Below are positions 48,931-63,500 of a DNA stretch of 64,000 bases, in pieces (within the stretch, counting starts at the first letter, position 1; every line of letters begins with the position of its first letter). This stretch comes from Xestospongia muta. Taxonomy: Eukaryota; Porifera; Demospongiae; Haplosclerida; Petrosiidae. The notes beneath the pieces are model-generated. The model was not told the origin of the DNA. It saw only the letters and a program-made list of their open reading frames with translations, and searched no databases. Where the stretch lies: assembly GCA_963693285.1 (NCBI GenBank), contig OY848928.1:2542501-2606500 (forward strand). The letters are read 5' to 3'. A program made the translations under genes and the position numbers.

Positions 48931-51900
48931 AGCTTATTTAACCAGTTTTCACAGTAAATTTCTAATTTTTTTACCTTTAAAAAAACTCTAAACTCTTTAT
49001 TTTAGAGTTTTAACCTATTTAGACTACTTTATTAGTGTATTTAAGACAGATAAACTTACTAAACTCTTTAGATAAGCTTATTTAACCAGTTTTTACAGTT
49101 AATTTCTAATCATTTTTAACTTTCAAAAAGCTCTAAACTATTTATTTTAGAGTTTTAACCTATTTAGACTACTTTATTAGAATATTTTAAGAGAGATAAA
49201 CTTACTAAACTCTTTAGATCAGCTTATTTTAACAGTTTTCACAGTTAATTTCTAATCTTTTTTAACTTTCAAAAAGCTCTAAACTCTTCATTTTGGAGTT
49301 TTAACCTATTTAAACTACTTTGTTAGTATAATTAAGAGAGAAACTTACTATACTTTTTAGATCAGCTTATTTAACCAGTTTTCACAGTTAATTTCTAATT
49401 TTTTTATCTTTAAAAAAACTCTAAACTCTTTATTTTATAGTTTTAACCTATTTAGACTACTTTATTAGTGTATTTAAAACAGATAAACTTACTAAACTCT
49501 TTAGATCAGCTTATTTAACCAGTTTTCACAGTTAATTTCTAATCTTTTTTAACTTTCAAAAAGTTCTAAACTTTTTATTTTAGAGTTTTAACCTATTTAG
49601 ACTACTTTATTAGTATATTTAAGACAGATAAACTTACTAAACTCTTTAGATCAGCTTATTTAACCAGTTTTCACAGTTAATTTCTAATCTTTTTACCTTT
49701 CAAAAAGCTCTAAACTCTTTATTTTAGAGCTTTCACCTATTTAGACTACTTTATTAGTATATTTAAGAGAGATAAACTTAGTAAACTCTTTAGATCAGCT
49801 TATTTAACCAGTTTTCACAGTTAATTTCTAATCTTTTTTAACTTTCAAAAAGCTCTAAACTCTTTATTTTAGAGTTTTAACCTATTTAGACTACTTTATT
49901 AGTATATTTAAGAGAGATAAACTTACTAAACTCTTTAGATCAGGTTATTTAACCAGTTTTCACAGTTAATTTCTAATCTTTTTCAACTTTCAAAAAGCTC
50001 TAAACTCTTTATTTTAGAGTTTTAACCTATTTAGACTACTTTATTAGTATATTTAAGACAGATAAACTTACTAAACTCTTTAGATCAGCTTATTTAACCA
50101 GTTTTCACAGTTAATTTCTAATCTTTTTTACCTTTAAAGAAGCTCTAAACTCTTTATTTTAGAGTTTTAAACTATTTAGACTACTTTATTAGTGTATTTA
50201 AAAGAGATAAACTTACTAAACTCTTTAGATCAGCTTATTTAACCAGTTTTTACAGTTAATTTCTAATCTTTTTTACCTTTAAAGAAGCTCAAAACTCTTT
50301 ATTTTAGAGTTTTAACCTATTTAGACTACTTTATTAGTGTATTTAAAAGAGATAAACTTACTAAACTCTTTAGATCAGCTTATTTAACCAGTTTTCACAG
50401 TTAATTTCTAATATTTTTCAATTTTCAAAAAGCTCTAAACTCTTTATTTTAGAGTTTTAACCTATTTAGACTACTTTATTAGTATATTTAAGAGAGATAA
50501 ACTTACTAAACTCTTTAGATCAGCTTATTTAACCAGTTTTCACAGTTAATGTCTAATCTTTTTTAACTTTCACAAAAGCTCTAAACTCTTTATTTTAGAG
50601 TTTTAACCTATTTAGACTACTTTATTAGTATATTTAAGACAGATAAACTTACTAAACTCTTTAGATCAGCTTATTTAACCAGTTTTCACAGTTAATTTAC
50701 TAATCTTTTTTACCTTTAAAAAAAGCTCTAAACTCTTTATTTTAGAGTTTTAACCTATTTAGACTACTTTATTAGTATATTTAAGAGAGATAAACTTACT
50801 AAACTCTTTAGTTCAGCTTATTTAACCAGTTTTCACAGTTAATTTCTAATCTTTTTTAACTTTCAAAAGCTCTAAACTCTTTATTTTAGAGTTTTAACCT
50901 ATTTAGACTACTTTTTCAGTATATTTAAGACAGATAAACTTATTAAACTATTTAGATCAGCTTATTTAACCAGTTTTCACAGTTAATTTCTAATCTTTTT
51001 GAACTTTCATAACGCTCAAAACTCTTTATTTTATAGTTTTAACCTATTTAGACTACTTTATTAGTATATTTAAGACAGATAAACTTACTAAACTCTTTAG
51101 ATCAGCTTATTTAACCCGTTTTCACAGTTAATTTCTAATCTTTTTTACCTTTAAAAAAGCTCTAAACTCTTTATTTTAGAGTTTTAACCTATTTAGACTA
51201 CTTTATTAGTATATTTAAGACAGATAAACTTACTAAACTCTTTAGATCAGCTTATTTAACCAGTTTTCACAGTTAATTTCTAATCTTTTTGAACTTTCAT
51301 AACGCTCTAAACACTTTACTTTAGAGTTTTAACCTATTTAGACTACTTTATTAGTATATTTAAGACAGATAAACTTACTAAACTCTTTAGATCAGCTTAT
51401 TTAACCCGTTTTCACAGTTAATTTCTAATCTTTTTTACCTTTAAAAAAGCTCTAAACTCTTTATTTTAGAGTTTTAACCTATTTAGACTACTTTATTAGT
51501 ATATTTAAGACAGATAGAGGTACTAAACTCTTTAGATCAGCTTATTTAACCAGTTTTCACAGTTAATTTCTAATCTTTTACAACTTTCAAAAAGCTCTAA
51601 ACTCTTTATTTTAGAGTTTTAACCTATTTAGACTACTTTATTAGTGTATTTAAGACAGATAAACTTACTAAACTCTTTAGATCAGCTTATTTAACCAGTT
51701 TTCACAGTTAATTTCTAATCTTTTTTAACTTTCAAAAGCTATAAACTCTTTATTTTAGAGTTTTAACCTATTTAGACTACTTTATAGTATATTTAAGACA
51801 GATAAACTTACTAAACTCTTTAGATCAGCTTATTTAACCAGTTTTCACAGTTAATTTCTAATCTTTTTCAACTTTCATAAAGCTCTAAACTCTTTATTTT

Positions 51901-54900
51901 AGAGTTTTAACCTATTTAGACCTCTTTATTAGTATATTAAAGAGAGATAAACTTACTAAACTCTTTAGATCAGCTTATTTAACCAGTTTTCACAGTTAAT
52001 TTCTAATGTTTTTAACTTTAAAAAAGCTCTAAACTCTTTATTTTAGAGTTTTAACCTATTTAGACTACTTTATTAGTGTGTTTAAGACAGATAAACTTAC
52101 TAAACTCTTTAGATCAGCTTATTTAACCAGTTTTCACAGTTAATTTCTAATTTTTTTTAAATTTCAAAAAGCTCTAAACTCTTTATTTTAGAGTTTTAGC
52201 CTATTTAGACTACTTTATTAGTATATTTAAGTCAGATAAACGTACTAAACTCTTTAGATCAGCTTGTTTAACCAGTTTACACAGTTAATTTCTAATCTTT
52301 TTCAACTTTCAAAAAGCTCTAAACTCTTTATTTTAGAGTTTTAACCTATTTAGACTACTTTATTAGTATATTTAAGACAGATAAACTTACTAAACTCTTT
52401 AGATCAGCTTATTTAACCAGTTTTCACAGTTAATTTCTAATCATTTTCAACTTTCAAAAATCTCTAAACTCTTTATTTTAGAGTTTTAACCTATTTAGAC
52501 TACGTTATTAGTATATTTAAGACAGATAAACTTACTAAACTCTTTATATCAGCTTATTTAACCAGTTTTCACAGTTAATTTCTAATCATTTTCAACTTTC
52601 AAAAAGCTCTAAACTCTTTATTTTAGAGTTTTAACCTATTTAGACTACTTTATTAGTATATTTAAGACTGATAAACTTACTAAACTCTTTAGATCAGCTT
52701 ATTTAACCAGTTTTCACAGTTAATTTCTAATCTTTTTCAACTTTGAAAAAGCTCTAAACTCTTTATTTTAGAGTTTTAACCTATTTAGACTACTTTATTA
52801 GTATATTTAAGACAGATAAACTTACTAAACTCTTTAGATCAGCTTATTTAACCAGTTTTCACAGTTAATTTCTAATCTTTTTGAACTTTCATAAAGCTCT
52901 AAACTCTTTATTTTAGAGTTTTAACCTATTTAGACTACTTTATTAGTATATTTAAGACAGATAAACTTACTAAACTCTTTAGATCAGCTTATTTAACCAG
53001 TTTTCACAGTTAATTTCTAATCTTTTTTACCAAAAAAAAGCTCTAAACACTTTATTTTAGAGTTTTAACCTATTTAGACTACTTTATTAGTGTATTTAAG
53101 ACAGATAAACTTACTAAACTCTTTAGATCAGCTTATTTAACCAGTTTTCACAGTTAATTTCTAATCTTTTTCAACTTTCAAAAAGCTCTAAACTATTTAT
53201 TTTAGAGTTTTAACCTATTTAGACTACTTTATTAGTATATTTAAGACAGATAAACTTACTAAACTCTTTAGATCAGCTTATTTAACCAGTTTTCACAGTT
53301 AATTTCTAATCTTTTTTACCTTTAAAAAAGCTCTAAACTCTTTATTTTGGAGTTTTAACCTATTTAGACTACTTTATTAGTATATTTAACACAGATAAAC
53401 TTACTAAACTCTTTAGATCAGCTTATTTAACCAGTTTTCACAGTTAATTTCTAATCTTTTTTAACTTTCAAAAGCTCTAAACTCTTTATTTTAGAGTTTT
53501 AACCTATTTAGACTACTTTATTAGTATATTTAAGACAGATAAACTTACTAAACTCTTTAGATCAGCTTATTTAACCAGTTTTCACAGTTAATTTCTAATC
53601 TTTTTGAACTTTCATAACGCTCTAAACTCTTTATTGTAGAGTTTTAACCTATTTAGACTACTTTATTAGTATATTTAAGACAAATAAACTTACTAAACTC
53701 TTTAGACCAGCTTATTTAACCCGTTTTCACAGTTAATTTCTAATCTTTTTTACCTTTAAAAAAGCTCTAAACTCTTTATTTTAGAGTTTTAACCTATTTA
53801 GACTACTTTATTAGTATATTTAAGACAGATAAACTTACTAAACTCTTTAGATCAGCTTATTTAACCAGTTTTCACAGTTAATTTGTAGTCTTTTTACCTT
53901 TAAAAAAGCTCTACACTCTTTATTTTAGAGTCTTAACCTATTTAGACTACTTTATTAGTATATTTAAGAGAGATAAACTTACTAAACTCTTTAGATCAGC
54001 TTATTTAACCAGTTTTCACAGTTAATTTCTAATCTTTTTTAAATTTTAAAAGCTCTAAACTCTTTATTTTAGAGTTTTAACCTATTTAGACTACTTTATT
54101 AGTATATTTAAGACAGGTAAACTTACTAAACTCTTTAGATCAGCTTATTTAACCAGTTTTCACAGTTAATTTCTAATCTTTTTCAACTTTCATAAAGGTC
54201 TAAACTCTTTATTTTTAAGTTTTAACCTATTTAGACTACTTTATTAGTATATTTAAGACAGATAAACTTACTAAACTCTTTAGATAAGCTTATTTAACCA
54301 GTTTTCACAGTTAATTTCTAATCTTTTTTAACAAAAAAAGCTCTAAACACTTTATTTTAGAGTTTTAACCTATTTAGACTACTTTATTAGTGTATTTAAG
54401 ACAGATAAACTTACTAAACTCTTTAGATCAGCTTATTTAACCAGTTTTCACACTTAATTTCTAATCTTTTTCAACTTTCAAAAAGCTCTAAACTATTTAT
54501 TTTAGAGTTTTAACCTATTTAGACTACTTTATTAGTATATTTAAGACAGATAAACTTACTAAACTGTTTAGATCAGCTTATTTAACCAGTTTTCACAGTT
54601 AATTTCTAATCTTTTTTAACTTTCAAAAAGCTCTAAACTCTTTATTTTAGAGTTTTAACCTATTTAGACTACTTTATTAGTATATTTAAGACAGATAAAC
54701 TTACTAAACTCTTTAGATCAGCTTATTTAACCAGTTTTCACAGTTAATTTCTAATCTTTTTTACCTTTAAAAAAGCTCTAAACTCTTTATTGTAGAGTTT
54801 TAACCTATTTAGACTACTTTATTAGTATATTTAAGACAGATAAACTTACTAAACTCTTTAGATCATCTTATTTAACCAGTTTTCACAGATAATTTCTAAT

Positions 54901-57109
54901 CTTTTTACCTTTAAAAAGCTCTAAACTCTTTATTTTAGAGTTTTAACCTATTTAGACTACTTTATTAGTATATTTAAGACAGATAAACTTACTAAACTCT
55001 TTAGATCAGCTTATTTAACCAGTTTTCACAGTTAATTTCTAATCTTTTTTACCTTTAAAAAAGCTCTAAACTCTTTATTGTAGAGTTTTAACCTATTTAG
55101 ACTACTTTATTAGTATATTTAAGACAGATAAACTTACTAAACTCTTTATATCAGCTTATTTAACCAGTTTTCACAGTTAATTTCTAATCTTTTTCAACTT
55201 TCAAAAAGCTCTAAACTCTTTATTTTAGAGTTTTAACCTATTTAGACTACTTTATTAGTATATTTAAGACAGATAAACTTACTAAACTCTTTAGATCAGC
55301 TTATTTAACCCGTTTTCACCGTTAATTTCTAATCTTTTTTACCTTTAAAAAAGCTCTAAACTCTTTATTTTAGAGTTTTAACCTATTTAGACTACTTTAT
55401 TAGTATATTTAAGACAGATAAACTTACTAAACTCTTTAGATCAGCTTATTTAACCCGTTTTCACCGTTAATTTCTAATCTTTTTTACCTTTAAAAAAGCT
55501 CTAAACTCTTTATTTTAGAGTTTTAACCTCTTTAGACTACTTTATTAGTATATTTAAGACGGATAAACTTACTAAACTGTTTAGATCAGCTTATTTAACC
55601 AGTTTTCACAGTTAATTTCTAATCTTTTTTAACTTTCAAAACGCTCTAAACTCTTTATTTTAGAGTTTTAACCTATTTAGACTACTTTATTAGTGTATTT
55701 AAGACAGATAAACTTACTAAACTCTTTAGATCAGCTTATTTAACCAGTTTTCACAGTTAATTTCTAATCTTTTTTAACTTTCAAAAAGCTCTAAACTCTT
55801 TATTTTAGAGTTTTATCCTATTTAGACAACTTTATTAGTATATTTAAGACAGATGAAACTTACTAAACTCTTTAGATCAGCTTATTTAACCAGTTTTCAC
55901 AGTTAATTTCTAATCTTTTTACCTTTAAAAAAGCTCTAAACTCTTTATTTTAGAGTTTTAACCTATTTAGACTACTTTATTAGTATATTTAAGACAGATA
56001 AACTTACTTAACTGTTTAGATCAGTTTATTTAACCAGTTTTCACAGTTAATTTCTAATCTTTTTTAACTTTCAAAAAGCTCTAAACTCTTTATTTTAGAG
56101 TTTTAACCTATTTAGACTACTTTATTAGTATATTTAAGACAGATAAACTTACTAAACTCTTTAGATCAGCTTATTTAGCCAGTTTTCACAGTTAATTTCT
56201 AATCTTTTTTAACTTTCAAAAAGGTCTAAACTCTTTATTTTAGAGTTTTAAACTATTTAGACTACTTTATTAGTGTATTTAAGACAGATAAACTTACTAA
56301 ACTCTTTAGATCAGCTTATTTAACCAGTTTTCACAGTTAATTTCTAATCTTTTTCAACTTTCATAAAGCTCTAAACTCTTTATTTTAGAGTTTTAACCTA
56401 TTTAGACTTCTTTATTAGTATATTAAAGAGAGATAAACTTACTAAACTCTTTAGATCAGCTTATTTAACCAGTTTTCACAGTTAATTTCTAATGTTTTTT
56501 AACTTTCAAAAAGCTCTAAACTCTTTATTTTAGAGTTTTAACCTATTTAGACTACTTTATTAGTGTGTTTAAGACAGATAAACTTACTAAACTCTTTAGA
56601 TCAGCTTATTTAACCAGTTTTCACAGTTAATTTCTAATCTTTTTCAACTTTCAAAAAGCTCTAAACTCTTTATTTTAGAGTTTTAGCCTATTTAGACTAC
56701 TTTATTAGTATATTTAACAGAGATAAACGTACTAAACTCTTTAGATCAGCTTATTTAACCAGTTTACACAGTTAATTTCTAATCTTTTTCAACTTTCAAA
56801 AAGCTCTAAACTCTTTATTTTAGAGTTTAACCTATTTAGACTACTTTATTAGTATATTTAAGACAGATAAACTTACTAAACTCTTTAGATCAGCTTATTT
56901 AACCAGTTTTCACAGTTAATTTCTAATCTTTTTTACCTTTAAAAAAGCTCTAAACTCTTTATTTTAGAGTTTTAACCTATTTAGACTACTTTATTAGTAT
57001 ATTTAAGAGAGATAAACTTACTAAACTCTTTAGATCAGCTTATTTAACCAGTTTTCACAGTTAATTTCTAATCTTTTTCAACTTTCATAAAGCTCTAAGC
57101 TCTTTATTT
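48931..57109 (+). repeat. Right array segment with recurring marker cassettes
   Basis: About 56 monomers. Local duplications: AAAGAAGCTC at 50138 and 50283 (one monomer), GAACTTTCATAACGCTC at 51001 and 51291 (two monomers), and CCCGTTTTCACCGTTAA near 55309 and 55454 (one monomer). The cassette TATTAAAGAGAG, AGTGTGTTTAAG, TTTTAGCCTATTT occurs near 51.94-52.2 kb and again near 56.42-56.69 kb (4487 bp, 31 monomers). The TTACCAAAAAAAAGC join first appears near 53029. No gene or mobile element is present. Confidence 0.87.
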
Positions 57110-58770
57110 TAGAGTTTTAACCTATTTAGACTACTTTATTAGTATATTTAAGACAGATAAACTTACTAAACTCTTTAGATCAGCTTTTTAACCCGTTATC
57201 ACAGTTAATTTCTAATCTTTTTTACCAAAAAAAAGCTCTAAACACTTTATTTTAGAGTTTTAACCTATTTAGACTACTTTATTAGTGTATTTAAGACAGA
57301 TAAACTTACTAAACTCTTTAGATCAGCTTATTTAACCAGTTTTCACAGTTAATTTCTAATCTTTTTCAACTTTCAAAAAGCTCTAAACTATTTATTTTAG
57401 AGTTTTAACCTATTTAGACTACTTTATTAGTATATTTAAGACAGATAAACTTACTAAACTCTTTAGATCAGCTTATTTAACCAGTTTTCACAGTTAATTT
57501 CTAATTTTTTTCAACTTTCAAAAAGCTCTAAACTCTTTATTTTAGAGTTTTAACCTATTTAGACTACTTTATTAGTATATTTAAGACCGATAAACTTACT
57601 AAACTCTTTAGATCAGCTTATTTAACCAGTTTTCACAGTTAATTTCTAATCTTTTTTACCTTTAAAAAAGCTCTAAACTCTTTATTTTAGAGTTTTAACC
57701 TATTTAGACTACTTTATTAGTATATTTAAGACAGATAAACTTACTAAACTCTTTAGATCAGCTTATTTAACCAGTTTTCACAGTTAATTTCTAATCATTT
57801 TTAACTTTCAAAAGCTCGAAACTCTTTATTTTAGAGTTTTAACCTATTTAGACTACTTTATTAGTATATTTAAGACAGATAAACTTACTAAACTCTTTAG
57901 ATCAGCTTATTTAACCAGTTTTCACAGTTAATTTCTAATCTTTTTGAACTTTCATAACGCTCTAAACTCTTTATTTTAGAGTTTTAACCTATTTAGACTA
58001 CTTTATTAGTATATTTAAGACAGATAAACTTACTAAACTCTTTAGATCAGCTTATTTAACCCGTTTTCACAGTTAATTTCTAATCTTTTTTACCTTTAAA
58101 AAAGCTCTAAACTTTTTTTTTTAGAGTTTTAACCTATTTAGACTACTTTATTAGTGTATTTAAGACAGATAAACTTACTAAACTCTTTAGATCAGCTTAT
58201 TTAACCAGTTTTCACAGTTAATTTCTAATCTTTTTTAACTTTCAAAAGCTCTAAACTCTTTATTTTAGAGTTTTAACCTACTTAGACTACTTTATAGTAT
58301 ATTTAAGACAGATAAACTTACTAAACTCTTTAGGTCAGCTTATTTAACCAGTTTTCACAGTTAATTTCTAATCTTTTTCAACTTTCATAAAGCTCTAAAC
58401 TCTTTATTTTAGAGTTTTAACCTATTTAGACTACTTTATTAGTATATTAAAGAGAGATAAACTTACTAAACTCTTTAGATCAGCTTATTAAACCAGTTTT
58501 CACAGTTAATTTCTAATCTTTTTTAACTTTCAAAAAGCTCTAAACTCTTTATTTTAGAGTTTTAACCTATTTAGACTACTTTATTAGTGTGTTTAAGACA
58601 GACAAACTTACTAAACTCTTTAGATCAGCTTATTTAACCAGTTTTCACAGTTAATTTCTAATCTTTTTCAACTTTCAAAAAGCTCTAAACTCTTTATTTT
58701 AGAGTTTTAGCCTATTTAGACTACTTTATTAGTATATTTAAGACAGATAAACTTACTAAACTCTTTAGAT
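57110..58770 (+). repeat. 12-monomer (1735 bp) higher-order repeat, copy 1
   Basis: Matches 58845-60505 at about 1735 bp. Ordered markers: TCAGCTTTTTAACCCGTTATC, CCAAAAAAAAGCTCTAAACAC (57224/58960), AACTATTTATT, AAGACCGATAAAC, AAAGCTCGAAAC, TTCATAACGCTC, a run of 11-12 T in CTAAACTTTT...TTAGAG, ACTTTATAGTATATTT (3 bp loss, near 58289/60024), TATTAAAGAGAG, AGTGTGTTTAAG (58587/60321) and TTTTAGCCTATTT. A few substitutions separate the copies. Confidence 0.9.
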
Positions 58771-58844
58771 CAGCTTATTTAACCAGTTTTCACAGTTAAT
58801 TTCTAATCTTTTTTAACTTTCAAAAAGCTCTAAACTCTTTATTT

Positions 58845-60505
58845 TAGAGTTTTAACCTATTTAGACTACTTTATTAGTATATTTAAGACAGATAAACTTA
58901 CTAAACTCTTTAGATCAGCTTTTTAACCCGTTATCACAGTTAATTTCTAATCTTTTTTACCAAAAAAAAGCTCTAAACACTTTATTTTAGAGTTTTAACC
59001 TATTTAGACTACTTTATTAGTGTATTTAAGACAGATAAACTTACTAAACTCTTTAGATCAGCTTATTTAACCAGTTTTCACAGTTAATTTCTAATCTTTT
59101 TCAACTTTCAAAAAGCTCTGAACTATTTATTTTAGAGTTTTAACCTATTTAGACTACTTTATTAGTATATTTAAGACAGATAAACTTACTAAACTCTTTA
59201 GATCAGCTTATTTAACCAGTTTTCACACTTAATTTCTAATCTTTTTCAACTTTCAAAAAGCTCTAAACTCTTTATTTTAGAGTTTTAACCTATTTAGACT
59301 ACTTTATTAGTATATTTAAGACCGATAAACTTACTAAACTCTTTAGATCAGCTTATTTAACCAGTTTTCACAGTTAATTTCTAATCTTTTTTACCTTTAA
59401 AAAAGCTCTAAACTCTTTATTTTAGAGTTTTAACCTATTTAGACTACTTTATTGGTATATTTAAGACAGATAAACTTACTAAACTCTTTAGATCAGCTTA
59501 TTTAACCAGTTTTCACAGTTAATTTCTAATCTTTTTTAACTTTCAAAAGCTCGAAACTCTTTATTTTAGAGTTTTAACCTATTTAGACTACTTTATTAGT
59601 ATATTTAAGAGAGATAAACATACTAAACTCTTTAGATCAGCTTATTTAACCAGTTTTCACAGTTAATTTCTAATCTTTTTGAACTTTCATAACGCTCTAA
59701 ACTCTTTATTTTAGAGTTTTAACCTATTTAGACTACTTTATTAGTATATTTAAGACAGATAAACTTACTAAACTCTTTAGATCAGCTTATTTAACCCGTT
59801 TTCACAGTTAATTTCTAATCTTTTTTACCTTTATAAAAGCTCTAAACTTTTTTTTTTAGAGTTTTAACCTATTTAGACTACTTTATTAGTGTATTTAAGA
59901 CAGATAAACTTACTAAACTCTTTAGATCAGCTTATTTAACCAGTTTTCACAGTTAATTTATAATCTTTTTTAACTTTCAAAAGCTCTAAACTCTTTATTT
60001 TAGAGTTTAACCTACTTAGACTACTTTATAGTATATTTAAGACAGATAAACTTACTAAACTCTTTAGATCAGCTTATTTAACCAGTTTTCACAGTTAATT
60101 TCTAATCTTTTTCAACTTTCATAAAGCTCTAAACTCTTTATTTTAGAGTTTTAACCTATTTAGACTACTTTATTAGTATATTAAAGAGAGATAAACTTAC
60201 TAAACTCTTTAGATCAGCTTATTTAACCAGTTTTCACAGTTAATTTCTAATCTTTTTTAACTTTCAAAAAGCTCTAAACTCTTTATTTTAGAGTTTTAAC
60301 CTATTTAGACTACTTTATTAGTGTGTTTAAGACAGATAAACTTACTAAACTCTTTAGATCAGCTTATTTAACCAGTTTTCACAGTTAATTTCTAATCTTT
60401 TTCAACTTTCAAAAAGCTCTAAACTCTTTATTTTAGAGTTTTAGCCTATTTAGACTACTTTATTAGTATATTTAAGACAGATAAACTTACTAAACTCTTT
60501 AGATC
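58845..60505 (+). repeat. 12-monomer (1735 bp) higher-order repeat, copy 2
   Basis: Partner of 57110-58770. Private changes include CACACTTAATTTC near 59225, TTTATAAAAGC near 59831, TTTATTGGTATATTT near 59450 and GAGTTTAACC (T loss) near 60004. After about 60505 it diverges with the TTTACACAG variant instead of repeating a third time. Confidence 0.9.
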
Positions 60506-63500
60506 AGCTTATTTAACCAGTTTACACAGTTAATTTCTAATCTTTTTCAACTTTCAAAAAGCTCTAAACTCTTTATTTTAGAGTTTTAACCTATTTAGAC
60601 TACTTTATTAGTATATTTAAGACAGATAAACTTACTAAACTCTTTAGATCAGCTTATTTAACCAGTTTTCACGGTTAATTTCTAATCTTTTTTACCTTTA
60701 AAAAAGCTCTACACTCTTTATTTTAGAGTCTTAACCTATTTAGACTACTTTATTAGTATATTTAAGAGAGATAAACATACTAAACTCTTTAGATCAGCTT
60801 ATTTAACCAGTTTTCACAGTTAATTTCTAATCTTTTTTAAATTTTAAAAGCTCTAAACTCTTTATTTTAGAGTTTTAACCTATTTAGACTACTTTATTAG
60901 TATATTTAAGACAGATAAACTTACTAAACTCTTTAGATCAGCTTATTTAACCAGTTTTCACAGTTAATTTCTACTCTTTTTTTACTTTCATAACGGTCTA
61001 AACTCTTTATTTTTAAGTTTTAACCTATTTAGACTACTTTATTAGTATATTTAAGACAGATAAACTTACTAAACTCTTTAGATCAGCTTATTTAACCAGT
61101 TTTAACAGTTAATTTCTAATCTTTTTTACCAAAAAAAAGCTCTAAACACTTTATTTTAGAGTTTTAACCTATTTAGACTACTTTATTAGTGTATTTAAGA
61201 CAGATAAACTTACTAAACTCTTTAGATCAGCTTATTTAACCAGTTTTCACAGTTAATTTCTAATCTTTTTCAACTTTCAAAAAGCTCTAAACTATTTCTT
61301 TTAGAGTTTTAACCTATTTAGACTACTTTATTAGTATATTTAAGACAGATAAACTTACTAAACTCTTTAGATCAGCTTATTTAACCAGTTTTCACACTTA
61401 ATTTCTAATCTTTTTCAACTTTCAAAAAGCTCTAAACTCTTTATTTTAGAGTTTTAACCTATTTAGACTACTTTATTAGTATATTTAAGACAGATAAACT
61501 TACTAAACTCTTTAGATCAGCTTATTTAACCCGTTTTCACCGTTAATTTCTAATCTTTTTTACCTTTAAAAAAGCTCTAAACTCTTTATTTTAGAGTTTT
61601 AACCTATTTAGACTACTTTATTAGTATATTTAAGACGGATAAACTTACTAAACTGTTTAGATCAGCTTATTTAATCAGTTTTCACAGTTAATTTCTAATC
61701 TTTTTTAACATTCAAAACGCTCTAAACTCTTTATTTTAGAGTTTTAACCTATTTAGACGACTTTATTAGTGTATTTAAGACAGATAAACTTACTAAACTC
61801 TTTAGATCAGCTTATTTAACCAGTTTTCACAGTTAATTTCTAATCTTTTTTAACTTTCAAAAAGCTCTAAACTCTTTATTTTAGAGTTTTAACCTATTTA
61901 GACTACTTTATTAGTATATTTAAGACAGATAAACTTACTTAACTGTTTAGATCAGTTTATTTAACCAGTTTTCACAGTTAATTTCTAATCTTTTTTAACT
62001 TTCAGAAAGCTCTAAACTCTTTATTTTAGAGTTTTAACCTATTTAGACTACTTTATTAGTATATTTAAGAGAGATAAACTTACTAAACTCTTTAGATGAG
62101 CTTATTTAACCAGTTTTCACAGTTAATTTCTAATCTTTTTTAACTTTCAAAAAGCTCTAAATTCTTTATTTTAGAGTTTTAACCTATTTAGACTACTTTA
62201 TTAGTATATTTAAGACAGATAAACTTACTAAACTCTTTAGATCAGCTTACTTAACCAGTTTTCACAGTTAATTTCTAATCTTTTTTAACTTTAAAAAAGC
62301 TCTAAACTCTTTATTTTAGAGTTTTAACCTATTTCGACTACTTTATTAGTATATTTAAGAGAGATAACCTTACTAAACTCTTTAGATCAGCTTATTTAAC
62401 CAGTTTTCACAGTTAATTTCTAATCTTTTTACCTTTTAAAAAGCTCTAAACTCTTTATTTTAAAGTTTTAACCTATTTAGACTACTTTATTAGTATATTT
62501 AAGACAGATAAACTTACTAAACTCTTTCGATTAGCTTATTTAACCAGTTTTCACAGTTAATTTCTAATCTTTTTACCTTAAAAAAAGCTCTAAACTCTTT
62601 ATTTTAGAGTTTTAACCTATTTAGACTACTTTATTAGTATATTTAAGAGAGATAAACTTATTAAACTCTTTAGATCAGCTTATTTAACCAATTTTCACAG
62701 TTAATTTCTAATCTTTTTCAACTTTCATAAAGCTCTAAACTCTTTATTTTAGAGTTTTAACCTATTTAGACTACTTTATTAGTATATTTAAGAGAGATAA
62801 ACTTACTAAACTCTTTAGATCAGCTTATTTAACCAGTTTTCACAGTTAATTTCTAATCTTTTTACCAAGAAAAGCTCTAAACTCTTTATTTTAGAGTTTT
62901 AACCTATTTAGACTACTTTATTAGTGTATTTAAGACAGATAAACTTACTAAACTCTTTAGATCAGCTTATTTAACCAGTTTTCACAGTTAATTTCTAATC
63001 TTTTTTAACTTTAAAAAAGCTCTAAACTCTTTATTTTAGAGTTTAAACCTATTTAGACTACTTTATTAGTATATTTAAGACAGATAAACTTACTAAACTC
63101 TTTATATCAGCTTATTTAACCAGTTTTCACAGTTAATTTCTAATCTTTTTTACCTTTCAAAAAGCTCTAAACTCTTTATTTTAGAGTTTTAACCTATTTA
63201 GACTACTTTATTAGTATATTTAAGACAGATAAACTTACTAAACTCTTTAGATCAGCTTATTTAACCAGTTTTCACAGTTAATTTCTAATCTTTTTCAACT
63301 TTCATAAAGCTCTAAACTCTTTATTTTAGAGTTTTAACCTATTTAGACTACTTTATTAGTATATTAAAGAGAGATAAACTTACTAAACTCTTTAGATCAG
63401 CTTATTTAACCAGTTTTCACAGTTAATTTCTAATCTTTTTTAACTTTCAAAAAGCTCTAAACTCTTTATTTTAGAGTTTTAACCTATTTAGACTACTTTA

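Noticed and set aside
58107..58124. Long T run (also near 59847) as a poly-A tail of a retroposed sequence
   Set aside because: The run replaces CTTTATTTTAG within an otherwise normal monomer and has no retroposed body or target-site duplication; slippage is enough.
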